This document shows positions 27,241 through 34,956 of a stretch of 64,000 bases of DNA, in pieces. The translations under genes were made by a program, and so were the position numbers. The first letter of the stretch is position 1, and every line of letters starts with the position of its first letter. The DNA is taken from the IMG/VR virus record IMGVR_UViG_3300033183_000354, positions 1-64,000 of that record. One strand, 5' to 3'. The notes below the pieces were generated by a model, which saw only the letters and a list, made by a program, of their open reading frames with translations, did not search any database and was not told the DNA's origin. This stretch comes from a virus.

Positions 27241-27637
27241 ATTAGTAGAATGGACACCTACCTCTATGTTAGAGGTTACGTTAAACGAACCGGACGATTT
27301 CCTTAAGGTTCGTGAGACGCTTACGCGTATTGGTGTCGCATCCAGAAAAAATAATAAACTTTACCAATCCTGTCATATCCTACATAAACAAGGAAGATAT
27401 TTCATTGTTCATTTTAAGGAATTGTTTTTACTTGACGGTAAGAAGTCGAACCTTGAAGAGAATGACGTTGCAAGACGGAATACTATCGCCACGCTGATGA
27501 GTGATTGGGGTCTTATTAGTATTGATAATAAAAAGATGGCTCAACCGTTAGCGCCTCTTCGTCAGATTAAGATCATCCCATTTAGAGATAAAGACAAATG
27601 GGAATTATGTCCTAAATATAATATCGGAAATAAATAG
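27227..27637 (+). CDS. regA: RegA translational repressor
   Basis: Binds ribosome-binding regions of early mRNAs and represses translation. 136 aa (T4 122). Family segments visible: EVTLNEPDDFLKVRETLTRIGVASRK, LYQSCHILHKQGRYFIVHFKELFLLDG, RRNTIATLMSDWGLI and LRQIKIIPFRDKDKWELCPKYNIG. Overlaps gp62 by 14 bases. Likely targets include its own operon. Confidence 0.95.
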   Translation: MEENKLVEWTPTSMLEVTLNEPDDFLKVRETLTRIGVASRKNNKLYQSCHILHKQGRYFIVHFKELFLLDGKKSNLEENDVARRNTIATLMSDWGLISIDNKKMAQPLAPLRQIKIIPFRDKDKWELCPKYNIGNK

Positions 27638-27645
27638 TTTGCCTA

Positions 27646-27677
27646 TGTACTTTTGAGAAAAAAGTACTATATATAAT
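27646..27677 (+). promoter_or_regulatory. Putative promoter / inverted repeat before hsp20
   Basis: A TGTACT hexamer is followed 16 bp later by TATATA (20 bp to TATAAT), so spacing is less regular than in the other promoters. GTACTTTT (27647-27654) and AAAAGTAC (27660-27667) form a perfect inverted repeat across the spacer, a possible operator. Confidence 0.5.
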
Positions 27678-27680
27678 GTA

Positions 27681-27736
27681 TGGATGCCGAATGGTTCGGG
27701 TCCAAAATAAACCTTGCTTAAATGGAGGTCATAATG
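27681..27736 (+). ncRNA. ROSE-like RNA thermometer in the hsp20 leader
   Basis: The leader can form an upstream hairpin (CCGAA-TGG-TTCGG, 27687-27699). Before the start codon it can form a second hairpin in which ACCTTGCT (27711-27718) faces ATGGAGGT (27722-27729). The conserved UUGCU box (27714-27718) pairs imperfectly with UGGA of the Shine-Dalgarno, giving U-A, U-G, G-G, C-U and U-A oppositions. That mismatch pattern is the known signature of alphaproteobacterial ROSE elements, which open on heating and free the ribosome site of small heat-shock genes. Not folded computationally. Confidence 0.65.
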
Positions 27737-28204
27737 ACTAAAGCAACTTTGTTGCCAAGAAACGCATTCCTTGGTTTCGATCACATCTTCGATCAGTTGG
27801 AAAATATTCACAGCCACGCGAAGGATACCTATCCCCCACATAATGTAGTAAAGCACGATGCGTATCATTACGAGATCGAACTTGCTGTTGCGGGATTTAG
27901 TAAACAACATATTGATATTGAAGTAAAGGATCATGTGTTAACGATCAGAGGTGATCGTCCACAACGTCGTCCTCAAGAGCTTTATGTTCATAAAGGTATT
28001 AGTGCTCGAAATTGGCAAAAGTCATTTAGACTGTCGGAATATACCGAAGTAAACGGTGCGGATCTGGTGGACGGAATCTTGACTGTCAATTTAGAAGTCG
28101 TTCTTCCTGAAGAGAAGCAGCCTCGTAAAATTCTAATTTCAGATAAAAACGAGGTAATCGAAAATGACAGCACTAGCGCTGAACTACTCACAGAATCTGT
28201 TTAA
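27734..28204 (+). CDS. hsp20: Small heat-shock protein Hsp20
   Basis: ATP-independent holdase chaperone, alpha-crystallin domain. 156 aa from the ATG at 27734, which has GGAGG 5 bases upstream; the ATG at 27722 overlaps that site and is rejected. FLGFDHIFDQLENIH at the N terminus, the NVVKHDAYHYEIELAVAGF start of the crystallin domain near 40, LTIRGDRPQR, the domain end ADLVDGILTVNLEVVLPEE and a C-terminal I-x-I-like RKILIS motif are visible. Marine T4-like phages commonly carry it. The leader looks temperature-responsive. Confidence 0.93.
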   Translation: MTKATLLPRNAFLGFDHIFDQLENIHSHAKDTYPPHNVVKHDAYHYEIELAVAGFSKQHIDIEVKDHVLTIRGDRPQRRPQELYVHKGISARNWQKSFRLSEYTEVNGADLVDGILTVNLEVVLPEEKQPRKILISDKNEVIENDSTSAELLTESV

Positions 28205-28403
28205 TGGAATCTGGAGTGTACTAAAGAAAACTCTTCAAGGCATGATGTTTGGTTGGTTAATGGCCAGACAGAATCAGGCAAATTATTATATCGCAAGAGA
28301 ACTTTTGCATGAATATGCCCGTGAAGGACATTCTGTAGAATCTTTACATGCTGAACTTAACGCAGAATCCCTTGAAAGATTAAAGAAGGAATTCTGTAAA
28401 TGA
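28164..28403 (+). CDS. Small hypothetical overlapping hsp20
   Basis: 79 aa. It starts inside the last 41 bases of hsp20, and its stop overlaps the next start (ATGA). A moderately hydrophobic N-terminal segment (NGIWSVLKKTLQGMMFGWLMAR, about 14-35) could be amphipathic; then a helical QANYYIARELLHEYAREGHSVESLHAEL region. No family recognised; the tight overlaps support that it is translated. Confidence 0.55.
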   Translation: MTALALNYSQNLFNGIWSVLKKTLQGMMFGWLMARQNQANYYIARELLHEYAREGHSVESLHAELNAESLERLKKEFCK

Positions 28404-28537
28404 GAAAGTGGCTTAAAGATTTTTGGAATGATATCAATAGAACACCTGTAGAAAGATACTTGGCCGGAGCAAAAGACGTCGTCGAGCTCGAACAAAGGCA
28501 AAAAAATCTTACATTTGGAAGGGTTAAATTATTCTAA
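28400..28537 (+). CDS. DUF3563-like small protein
   Basis: 45 aa. The VERYLAGAKDVVELEQRQKNL segment resembles the short proteobacterial DUF3563 proteins (ERYLAESVDLADLERR pattern). Linked by ATGA to the gene before and by TAATG to the micro-ORF after. Function of the family is not known. Confidence 0.6.
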   Translation: MRKWLKDFWNDINRTPVERYLAGAKDVVELEQRQKNLTFGRVKLF

Positions 28538-28578
28538 TGTGGCCTTATACAGATGAAGAACAGGAATTTCTAAGTTAA
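28537..28578 (+). CDS. Micro-ORF, 13 aa (MWPYTDEEQEFLS)
   Basis: The start shares one base with the preceding stop, suggesting coupled translation. Short Trp-containing peptides of this kind recur in related phages as far as I recall. Too short to assign a function. Confidence 0.4.
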   Translation: MWPYTDEEQEFLS

Positions 28579-28585
28579 TAAATAA

Positions 28586-28614
28586 AAGGGAGCAGGGAAA
28601 CGCCTTGCTCCCTT
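28586..28614 (+). terminator. Stem-loop after the hsp20 group
   Basis: 9-bp stem AAGGGAGCA / TGCTCCCTT with an 11-base loop, no strong T-run. Preceded directly by AATAAATA (28577-28584), a near-match to the late box. Confidence 0.6.
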
Positions 28615-28631
28615 ATTCATAGGAGGATCAA

Positions 28632-28769
28632 ATGGGAAAATGTAATTGCGGACACGACTGTCACTGCGGAGATGAATGTCAAGAATGCGTAAATGATGTA
28701 TGTGTAGATTGCAAATGTCAAGAAAACCAAAATGATGTGCCTGACTCTTTTACACGAGAGAATGTCTGA
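28632..28769 (+). CDS. Cysteine-rich metallothionein-like peptide
   Basis: 45 aa with nine cysteines and two histidines in the first 29 residues (C4, C6, C10, C12, C16, C19, C24, C27, C29; H8, H11), in CxC and CxxxC spacings that suit a metal cluster. Strong AGGAGG ribosome site. It runs by TGATG overlap into the next gene. Metal storage or a zinc-clustered binding peptide is inferred from composition alone. Confidence 0.6.
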   Translation: MGKCNCGHDCHCGDECQECVNDVCVDCKCQENQNDVPDSFTRENV

Positions 28770-28957
28770 TGAATAGACAAGATAGATATATTGAAACAAG
28801 GATTTCCCAGTTAAAGGAAGACATGAGTAAAGCTCATGATGATATGGATAAAGCATGGTATAATAGGCTTATTCAAGAACTTGATTGGGTGAAACAAATG
28901 AGCGGTAAAACTACTCATAATTGCTATATGCAAGGAGAAAAAGAAATATGGATTTAA
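28769..28957 (+). CDS. Small hypothetical before endolysin
   Basis: 62 aa, charged and helical (RYIETRISQLKEDMSKAHDDMDKAWYNRLIQELDWV). Looks like a short coiled coil. Overlaps the lysozyme start by 10 bases. No family recognised. Confidence 0.55.
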   Translation: MNRQDRYIETRISQLKEDMSKAHDDMDKAWYNRLIQELDWVKQMSGKTTHNCYMQGEKEIWI

Positions 28958-29391
28958 ATAAATTACGTGAAGAGATTGCGGCTGATGAAGGAGTTAAGTA
29001 TGAAATCTATCTCGATCATCTTGGCTTGCCTACTTTTGGTATCGGTCATCTCGTTCTTGAATCAGATCCGGAGCACGGAGAACCGGTTGGAACTCCAGTC
29101 TCAGAAGATCGAGTCAATGAATGCTTCGATAAAGACGTTGAAGTCGTGCTTGAAGATTGCAAAAAACTCTACGACGATTTCGAAGAACTGCCTGAGGAAG
29201 CACAGCTTATCATCGCAAATATGATGTTTAATATGGGTCGTCCTCGATTATCTCAATTTAAAGGCATGAAGCGCGGCGTAGATGCTCGTGATTGGAATGC
29301 TGCTGCTGATGAGATGGTGGACTCTCGCTGGTATCGTCAAGTAACTAATAGAGCACAAAGACTAGTAGATAGAATGAGAGCAATCGCATAA
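28948..29391 (+). CDS. e: T4-type lysozyme (endolysin)
   Basis: Muramidase of the T4 lysozyme family, 147 aa (T4 e protein 164). The catalytic triad can be read as E14 (in ADEG), D23 (in IYLDHLG) and T29 (in PTFGIGH). Later ANMMFNMG and the SRWYRQVTNRAQRLVDRMR segment match T4 AINMVFQMG and SRWYNQTPNRAKRV. Start chosen at 28948 with AAGGAG 10 bases upstream; the in-frame start at 28921 would add nine non-family residues. No signal peptide, so a holin is needed; none is obvious nearby. A promoter for gp43 follows. Confidence 0.93.
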   Translation: MDLNKLREEIAADEGVKYEIYLDHLGLPTFGIGHLVLESDPEHGEPVGTPVSEDRVNECFDKDVEVVLEDCKKLYDDFEELPEEAQLIIANMMFNMGRPRLSQFKGMKRGVDARDWNAAADEMVDSRWYRQVTNRAQRLVDRMRAIA

Positions 29392-29396
29392 AACTG

Positions 29397-29425
29397 TTTA
29401 CAAACCTCTTCTTTTTTGTTATAAT
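29397..29425 (+). promoter_or_regulatory. Sigma70-type promoter before gp43
   Basis: TTTACA, 17 bp, TATAAT, then a leader with TTGGAGG as ribosome site. Confidence 0.9.
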
Positions 29426-29448
29426 AATCCTGTGTTTTTGGAGGTTGT

Positions 29449-31935
29449 ATGTCTTTTTATACAAGTTACGATCGTTACGGTAACTACTTACTTTATCGCG
29501 GGTATAACCATCAAGGTGTACCCGTGATAACAAAATATAAACTAGAGCCTCAGCTCTATATTCCTACAGATAAGCGCACTGACTGGACTGCCATCGATGG
29601 TACTCCAGTCGCGCCTATCGAATTTTCTTCTGTCAATGAAATGAAGGCCTTCATCAAAAAGTATGAAGACGTAAGCAATTTTAAGTTTTACGGTCAAGAC
29701 CGTGTCATGTGGCAACGTATTCAGAAGAAATTTCCAAAAGAAATTGAATTCAATCAAAGCCTCATCAATGTAGTAAACCTCGATATCGAGGTCCATTCTG
29801 AAGATGGTTTCCCTGAGCCAGATCAGGCTCTTCATCCAGTCACAGCTATCACTCTCAAGTCGAGTAAAAAGATGTTTTACGAGGTGTGGGGCTGTGGAGA
29901 ATATGACGTATCTCAGTCACCTCATAAGCATCTTCGTATTCGCTATCACAAATGTGAAGATGAATATGATTTGCTCGAGCGATTCCTCAAATATTGGATG
30001 TCCGAATATCCTGAAGTCTTAACTGGTTGGAATATTCGAATGTTCGATATTCCTTATCTTGTTAATCGTATTACTAAGTTATTTGGTGAACACGTATCAA
30101 AGCGTATGTCGCCTTGGAATATGGTAAGAGAAACCACTGTAAGCTTCAAAGGCAAGACGATGTTGACTCAACAGATCTCTGGTATATCACAGCTCGACTA
30201 TATGGATCTCTTTCAAAAGTTTGGCTATTCATATGGCCCACAAGAGTCTTATTCTCTTAACCATATATCACATGTTGTCCTTGGTGAGAAGAAGATGTCA
30301 TACGAAGAGTATGGTTCACTTCGTAATCTTTATAAAGAAAATCATCAACTTTATATTGACTATAACATTAAAGACGTTGAACTCATTGATCGTATGGATG
30401 AGAAGCTTGATCTTCTCGGTTTGGCATTCACACTTGCATATAAAGCAGGTGTCAACTATACGGACATCTTTGGCACTACAGCTATATGGGACTCCATTAT
30501 CTATCGCGAACTGGCTTCTCGTAAGGTTGCTGTACCTGCTTCTCCACTTCGACGCGATCGAGAAACCTTAAAGGTTCATTTCGCAGGTGGTTATGTTAAA
30601 GAACCTCATGTTGGAGCTCATGATTGGGTCGTTTCATTTGACTTAAATTCTCTGTATCCAAACATCATTGCTCAATGGAATATGTCTCCGGAGACTATTA
30701 CAATGAACGGTACTAATATGTCAAAGGCAGCTAATGGTGTTGGCTTTGATAATAGTCGTGAAGGTGTATTTCCTAAACTCGTTAAGAAATACTATGCCGA
30801 ACGTAAAGAAGTCAAGAAAGAAATGATCGAATGGCAAAAGATGCAACAGAAAGGTAGCACTAAAGAGATCGAAAAACAAATTGCCTCTCTTAACAATAAG
30901 CAGATGGCAGTCAAGATCTTGATGAATTCATTGTTTGGTGCTATTGGTAATAAATGGTATCGATACTTTGATCTTCGAGTCGCTGAAGCCATTACTCTTA
31001 CTGGTCAACATGTCATTAAGACTTGTGAAGCTGCTATTAACAAAGAGCTAAATAAGTTACTAGAGACAGATAATAAAGACTATGTTATCGCTATCGATAC
31101 TGATTCGATCTATGTTAACTTTAAGAAGTTTGTTGAAAAGTTTAATCCAAAAGATCCAGTTAAGTTTCTTGACGAGGCATGTATTAATCATTTTAATAAA
31201 ATTTTAGAAGTTGCTCTTGAAAAACTCTTCAAAGAGATGAATTGTTTTGAGAATCGTATGGTCATGGAACGTGAGGTTATCGCAGATCGTGGCATTTGGA
31301 CAGCAAAGAAACGTTATATCCTTAACGTACATAACTCAGAAGGTGTACAGTACGAAGAGCCAAAACTTAAGATTATGGGTATTGAAGCTATTAAGTCTTC
31401 TACGCCTGAGATATGTCGAACTAAGTTCAAAGAGATCTTCAAACTCATCATCTCTTCAAACGAAGCCGAAGTTCAAAAGTTTATCATGAACTTTAGATCG
31501 GAGTTTAAGACACTTGCTCCTGAAGAAGTTGCATTTCCCCGAAGCGTTACCTTATATGGTGAGAAAATAGTTAATAATAAAAAAGTTAAGTTCTCATACA
31601 GTGATAGAAAGACCATCTACAAGAAAGGTTCACCTATCCATGTTCGAGGCTCTTTGCTTTACAACAAATACCTCAAAGAGTTGGGCCTAACAGATAGATA
31701 TGAGTTGATTGGTAATGGTGATAAAATTAAGTTTACTTATCTTAAGTTACCAAATCATATTAAGGAAAACGTGATAGCGTTTCCTATGCATCTCCCAAAA
31801 GAGATAAAACTACAGCAATATATTGACTATGATAAACAATTTGACAAGACTTTCCTCGAGCCACTTCGATTTATCCTCGATGCTGTTGGCTGGAATCATG
31901 AAGAAACAGCAACCCTCGATGAATTTTTTGGATAA
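29449..31935 (+). CDS. gp43: Family B DNA polymerase gp43
   Basis: Replicative polymerase with 3'-5' exonuclease. Exonuclease acids D112 and E114 in NLDIEVHS, further NWNIRMFD-like and NIKDVELIDRM motifs. Polymerase motif A SFDLNSLYP near 397-405, motif B KILMNSLFGAIGNKWYRYFD, and motif C AIDTDSIY near 546-553. A C-terminal TLDEFFG probably binds the gp45 clamp (compare the T4 gp43 C terminus). 828 aa (T4 898). No intein or split. Confidence 0.98.
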   Translation: MSFYTSYDRYGNYLLYRGYNHQGVPVITKYKLEPQLYIPTDKRTDWTAIDGTPVAPIEFSSVNEMKAFIKKYEDVSNFKFYGQDRVMWQRIQKKFPKEIEFNQSLINVVNLDIEVHSEDGFPEPDQALHPVTAITLKSSKKMFYEVWGCGEYDVSQSPHKHLRIRYHKCEDEYDLLERFLKYWMSEYPEVLTGWNIRMFDIPYLVNRITKLFGEHVSKRMSPWNMVRETTVSFKGKTMLTQQISGISQLDYMDLFQKFGYSYGPQESYSLNHISHVVLGEKKMSYEEYGSLRNLYKENHQLYIDYNIKDVELIDRMDEKLDLLGLAFTLAYKAGVNYTDIFGTTAIWDSIIYRELASRKVAVPASPLRRDRETLKVHFAGGYVKEPHVGAHDWVVSFDLNSLYPNIIAQWNMSPETITMNGTNMSKAANGVGFDNSREGVFPKLVKKYYAERKEVKKEMIEWQKMQQKGSTKEIEKQIASLNNKQMAVKILMNSLFGAIGNKWYRYFDLRVAEAITLTGQHVIKTCEAAINKELNKLLETDNKDYVIAIDTDSIYVNFKKFVEKFNPKDPVKFLDEACINHFNKILEVALEKLFKEMNCFENRMVMEREVIADRGIWTAKKRYILNVHNSEGVQYEEPKLKIMGIEAIKSSTPEICRTKFKEIFKLIISSNEAEVQKFIMNFRSEFKTLAPEEVAFPRSVTLYGEKIVNNKKVKFSYSDRKTIYKKGSPIHVRGSLLYNKYLKELGLTDRYELIGNGDKIKFTYLKLPNHIKENVIAFPMHLPKEIKLQQYIDYDKQFDKTFLEPLRFILDAVGWNHEETATLDEFFG

Positions 31936-31941
31936 ACAAGG

Positions 31942-31970
31942 TTTACTTTTGACAGAGAATGGAGTATAAT
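31942..31970 (+). promoter_or_regulatory. Sigma70-type promoter ending at a start codon
   Basis: TTTACT, 17 bp, TATAAT. The ATG at 31977 lies 7 bases after the -10 box, where transcription should start, so the mRNA may be leaderless. Confidence 0.85.
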
Positions 31971-31976
31971 ACTATT

Positions 31977-32399
31977 ATGAGTAAAGATTGGGTACAAGAT
32001 ATTTCCGACATGCACACTAAGTTTGGTGTCCGTGATTGGGTCGCCGGAGAATTGGAAAAAGGTGATTGGTCTAGACTTCAAAAGTTTATCGAATTTCGCC
32101 TCAATTTTCTACAAGAAGAACTAGACGAGACAAGAGCAGCTGCTATTGTCGATAAAAATCCTGAAGAGATCGTTGATGGATTGATTGATTTATGCGTCGT
32201 AGCTATTGGTACAATGGATGCCTTTGGTGTCGACGCCCATAAAGCATGGGACGCAGTACATAATGCTAATATGGCAAAAGAACGCGGTGTAAAAGAATCT
32301 CGACCAAATCCACTTGGTCTACCAGATCTCATCAAACCTGAAGGTTGGCAAGGTCCAAGCCATAAGGATAATCATGGAAATCTCAATCACGCTCTTTAA
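31977..32399 (+). CDS. MazG-like nucleotide pyrophosphohydrolase
   Basis: 140 aa, all-alpha NTP pyrophosphatase pattern: EELDETRAA followed 16 residues later by EEIVDGLIDLCVVAIG, the EExxE...ExxD metal motif. T4 gp56 (dCTPase/dUTPase) belongs to the same fold, and in a phage with gp42 a dCTP-hydrolysing enzyme is needed to exclude unmodified cytosine, so this is a candidate for that role. It could equally be a housecleaning MazG. Start taken at 31977; the ATG at 31959 lies within the promoter. Confidence 0.75.
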   Translation: MSKDWVQDISDMHTKFGVRDWVAGELEKGDWSRLQKFIEFRLNFLQEELDETRAAAIVDKNPEEIVDGLIDLCVVAIGTMDAFGVDAHKAWDAVHNANMAKERGVKESRPNPLGLPDLIKPEGWQGPSHKDNHGNLNHAL

Positions 32400-33300
32400 G
32401 AGTGTATATGATAATAAGACACATCGACGAGTTGATCTCCCTGATTTCGACTCGTTCGAACGTGTCTTATATGATTTATCAAAGAAACCTCGGCAATCGA
32501 AGAAAGATGCCGATTTAATGTCACCAGCCACTTACGAAAAGGGTACTACTCGTGCTAATCGTAACGTGGTCGAGTGGGCAGGATGGTGTGCAGTAGATGT
32601 TGATGACTTTATTGTTGAAGGAGATCTAAAAGATGCTATCATTGAACGAACTGGTAATTGGCGTTTCGTGTGTTATTCTACTGCTAGTTCCAGTATCGAT
32701 CTACCTAAGTTCAGACTTGTATTTCCACTTAAAAGAAAGTTATCGAATGACGAAATATCAAGTTTCAACTTTGCGCTACTTCAGTCCCTCGGCGGTATCG
32801 GCGATGAACAAACAAAAGATCTTGCTCGTATGTATTATATACCTGCTGAGTATGCTGGCGCTTACAACTTTATCTTCTCTCATGATGGTGATCCTATTAA
32901 TCCAGACACTCTGATGTCAAAATACCCTTATATCCAAAAGACGGGTACTAATTTCTTTGATCGCCTTCCTGAAGCTATGCAAAAGCAAATCATTGAACAT
33001 CGTAAATCTAAACTAGAAAATATTGATGTTCATTGGTCATCTTATCGAGATTGTCCTTTCTTTCCTCGACATCTCGAAAATGAGTATAGGTCTATTAGTA
33101 ATACCGGTTGGTATCATAAGATGTATCAGATCATGGTCGCCCTCGCTGGTAATGCTATTAAGAATGAATATCCAATTACCGCTAATGAGATCGCAGTCCT
33201 TTGTCGAGAGCTTGATATGGATACTGGTAATTGGTATGAGAATCGTCCATTAACGAAAGAAGCTGATAGAGCTCTCGAATACGTATATAAAAATATGTAA
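32374..33300 (+). CDS. PrimPol (AEP)-like protein
   Basis: 308 aa from the ATG at 32374 (AAGGAT upstream). It shows the order of archaeo-eukaryotic primase motifs: CAVDVDDF (D75, D77) as motif I, YSTASSSIDLPKFRLVFPL (about 101-119) in the place of motif II, and DLARMYYIPA near 155 as motif III. The motif II histidine (usually S-x-H) is absent, so it may be degenerate or use another residue. The C-terminal half is helical. It directly follows the polymerase and MazG-like genes; no T4 gp61 primase is visible in this window, so it may supply primers. Confidence 0.55.
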   Translation: MEISITLFKSVYDNKTHRRVDLPDFDSFERVLYDLSKKPRQSKKDADLMSPATYEKGTTRANRNVVEWAGWCAVDVDDFIVEGDLKDAIIERTGNWRFVCYSTASSSIDLPKFRLVFPLKRKLSNDEISSFNFALLQSLGGIGDEQTKDLARMYYIPAEYAGAYNFIFSHDGDPINPDTLMSKYPYIQKTGTNFFDRLPEAMQKQIIEHRKSKLENIDVHWSSYRDCPFFPRHLENEYRSISNTGWYHKMYQIMVALAGNAIKNEYPITANEIAVLCRELDMDTGNWYENRPLTKEADRALEYVYKNM

Positions 33301-33349
33301 AAAAATCACATCTGATTGTTTTTATTTGATAAAAAAATGCGTTTTTTTA

Positions 33350-33378
33350 TTTACAAATGAATTTTTATAGTGTATATT
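33350..33378 (+). promoter_or_regulatory. Sigma70-type promoter of the accessory island
   Basis: TTTACA, 17 bp, TATATT. Preceded by an AAAAAAATGCGTTTTTTT block that recurs almost unchanged before 45131. Confidence 0.8.
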
Positions 33379-33407
33379 ATACCTATAATTAAAGAGGAGA
33401 ATACATT

Positions 33408-33692
33408 ATGAATAAACAAATTCCGCCACTTGTTGCTCTTAACTCTCTTGCCAAATCATTTTGGAACGAATATGTTTCTAATATTGGCATTGATGAAGAA
33501 GCTGCTGAGTATGCAGCCATGGATCGTAATGATATTCTCGATGTAAAAGCTCTCCTTATTGCTGGTGATACTAAAGCAATGGCTGCTAAGATTGAAGAAG
33601 TCGATACTTATATTCGCGAAGCTATCATTATCGCAATGATCGATGACATGGGTAAAGATTTCGTCCTTGAAACTACTGGTTATTATGTGTGA
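33408..33692 (+). CDS. Early hypothetical, 94 aa
   Basis: First gene of the nucleotide-modification island, behind a strong promoter and an AAAGAGGAG ribosome site. Helical; LAKSFWNEYVSNIGIDEEAAEYAAMDR and MAAKIEEVDTYIREAIIIAMIDDMG segments. No family recognised. Position and promoter suggest an immediate-early role. Confidence 0.6.
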   Translation: MNKQIPPLVALNSLAKSFWNEYVSNIGIDEEAAEYAAMDRNDILDVKALLIAGDTKAMAAKIEEVDTYIREAIIIAMIDDMGKDFVLETTGYYV

Positions 33693-33699
33693 GGTTGTT

Positions 33700-33903
33700 A
33701 TGAAGACTCTTAAGATTGGTGATACTGTTATTTCTCGTCATGGTCCAGGAAAGATCACAAAGATCGAACTCTGTGAAAAACCTGGGTATAAGTATGGCAT
33801 CGACATCAAAGAGATCTATGTCGATCTTGTTGATCGCTGTGTATTTGATCTTGACAATGGCCATTTTGCATATGGTGATCAGATCGATTTTGTAGGAGTC
33901 TAA
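33700..33903 (+). CDS. KOW/SH3-like small protein
   Basis: 67 aa. LKIGDTVISRHGPGKITKIE near the start is a KOW/SH3-barrel-like strand pattern. The rest is beta-rich with charged loops. ATG at 33700 with GAGG upstream. RNA or protein binding possible; not assigned. Confidence 0.55.
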   Translation: MKTLKIGDTVISRHGPGKITKIELCEKPGYKYGIDIKEIYVDLVDRCVFDLDNGHFAYGDQIDFVGV

Positions 33904-33904
33904 G

Positions 33905-34597
33905 ATGGATTTCCTAATTAAAGTAGGCGAATCATTTAGTTTAGCTGATATCGATTTAGATTGGCTAGAAAAACATACTGCTCTTGAATATGTAAATTTT
34001 TTACCAGATCCATATCGATCTGATACGCGTGTTTATAATGATACCTATAATGGTCTAGCAGCAGAGCACTATATGGTCGAAGAATATGGTTATACTAATG
34101 ATGACCGTAAATACAAAGATCTCTTTGCGCCATGTGGTACTTCTGTTGAAATTAAGTCTGGCTCTAGTGAAGAAACCATCCAAAAACATATAGAAACACT
34201 TACAGAAAGAAAAAGTTGGGGACCAAAATACGATATATCTGATTACGTAATATGCTTTCTTCGTGACAATAAAACTTACACGTGTCATTCGCTTTGGCAA
34301 TGGGATGGCAATAATTACGTAAAAGTAAAAGAAGAGCCAGAAGAAGATCGTACCGAAGTCATTCGTAAGCTTGAACGTATGCCTCTCGAAAAAGCTCGCC
34401 AAGTTGCCCTTCAATTGATGGAAGATTGGAATCCTCAAAAGATAGGTGGTAAAGCATCTAAAAATAGAACGATATATGATATCGAAACAGCGTGTACATC
34501 AGCCGATATTTGTGGTATAATGTACAGATTACAACTCGCTTATGAAGGTTTAGGTACTATTGGATCTTCATGGCAAAACCATTATAGGAATATCTGA
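33905..34597 (+). CDS. PD-(D/E)XK-like nuclease candidate
   Basis: 230 aa. The region 50-84 shows a restriction-like core: E54 in GLAAEHYM, D72 in KYKDLFA, and VEIKSG with E82 and K84, followed by the strand DYVICFLRD. The C-terminal part is helical. It lies in the same operon as gp42, so a plausible role is cutting cytosine-containing host DNA while phage DNA is protected by modification, as T4 does with endonucleases II and IV. No similarity to those proteins was recognised. Stop overlaps the next start (TGATG). Confidence 0.6.
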   Translation: MDFLIKVGESFSLADIDLDWLEKHTALEYVNFLPDPYRSDTRVYNDTYNGLAAEHYMVEEYGYTNDDRKYKDLFAPCGTSVEIKSGSSEETIQKHIETLTERKSWGPKYDISDYVICFLRDNKTYTCHSLWQWDGNNYVKVKEEPEEDRTEVIRKLERMPLEKARQVALQLMEDWNPQKIGGKASKNRTIYDIETACTSADICGIMYRLQLAYEGLGTIGSSWQNHYRNI

Positions 34598-34956
34598 TGA
34601 AAGAGTCAATCAAAGTTTTACAAGAGTGTGCTGAACTGCAGACTAAAAAAGGTAATGACTATCAAAACGAATATTCTCGTATTAAACAAGCAGACTATTA
34701 TCCTAACGGTGTATCTACTCTGCTTGACATTAATCATGCAAAGATGCTTCGTATGCAATCTGTCGTATCTGCTATGATGGCCGATCCTAACTATGAGCCA
34801 AACTTTGAATCAATCGAAGATTCGGCTAAAGACATGATTAACTATTGTTCGTTTATCGTTGCTTATTGTCGTGGTAAGATGGATGGTCAAAATCCAAATC
34901 ACGACTTCCTTAATCGCCCAAAGAAAGTGAAAGATAATGCAGAACACAGTGAATGA
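34597..34956 (+). CDS. Nmad1/DUF1599-like protein
   Basis: 119 aa, all helical. ELQTKKGNDYQNEYSRI, GVSTLLDINHAKMLRMQSV and FESIEDSAKDMINYCSFIVAYCRGK follow the DUF1599 layout (K--DYG ... G---LL--K--R ... ES--D---D-INY). Pfam groups this family as a nucleotide-modification-associated domain, often beside pyrimidine-modifying enzymes. It overlaps the gp42 start by 20 bases, so linkage to hydroxymethylation is direct. Biochemical activity unknown; its helical fold recalls MazG-type phosphohydrolases. Confidence 0.65.
   Translation: MKESIKVLQECAELQTKKGNDYQNEYSRIKQADYYPNGVSTLLDINHAKMLRMQSVVSAMMADPNYEPNFESIEDSAKDMINYCSFIVAYCRGKMDGQNPNHDFLNRPKKVKDNAEHSE

Noticed and set aside
31959-31976. Upstream ATG adding six residues to the MazG-like protein
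   Set aside because: It overlaps the -10 box of the promoter, so it would not be on the transcript.
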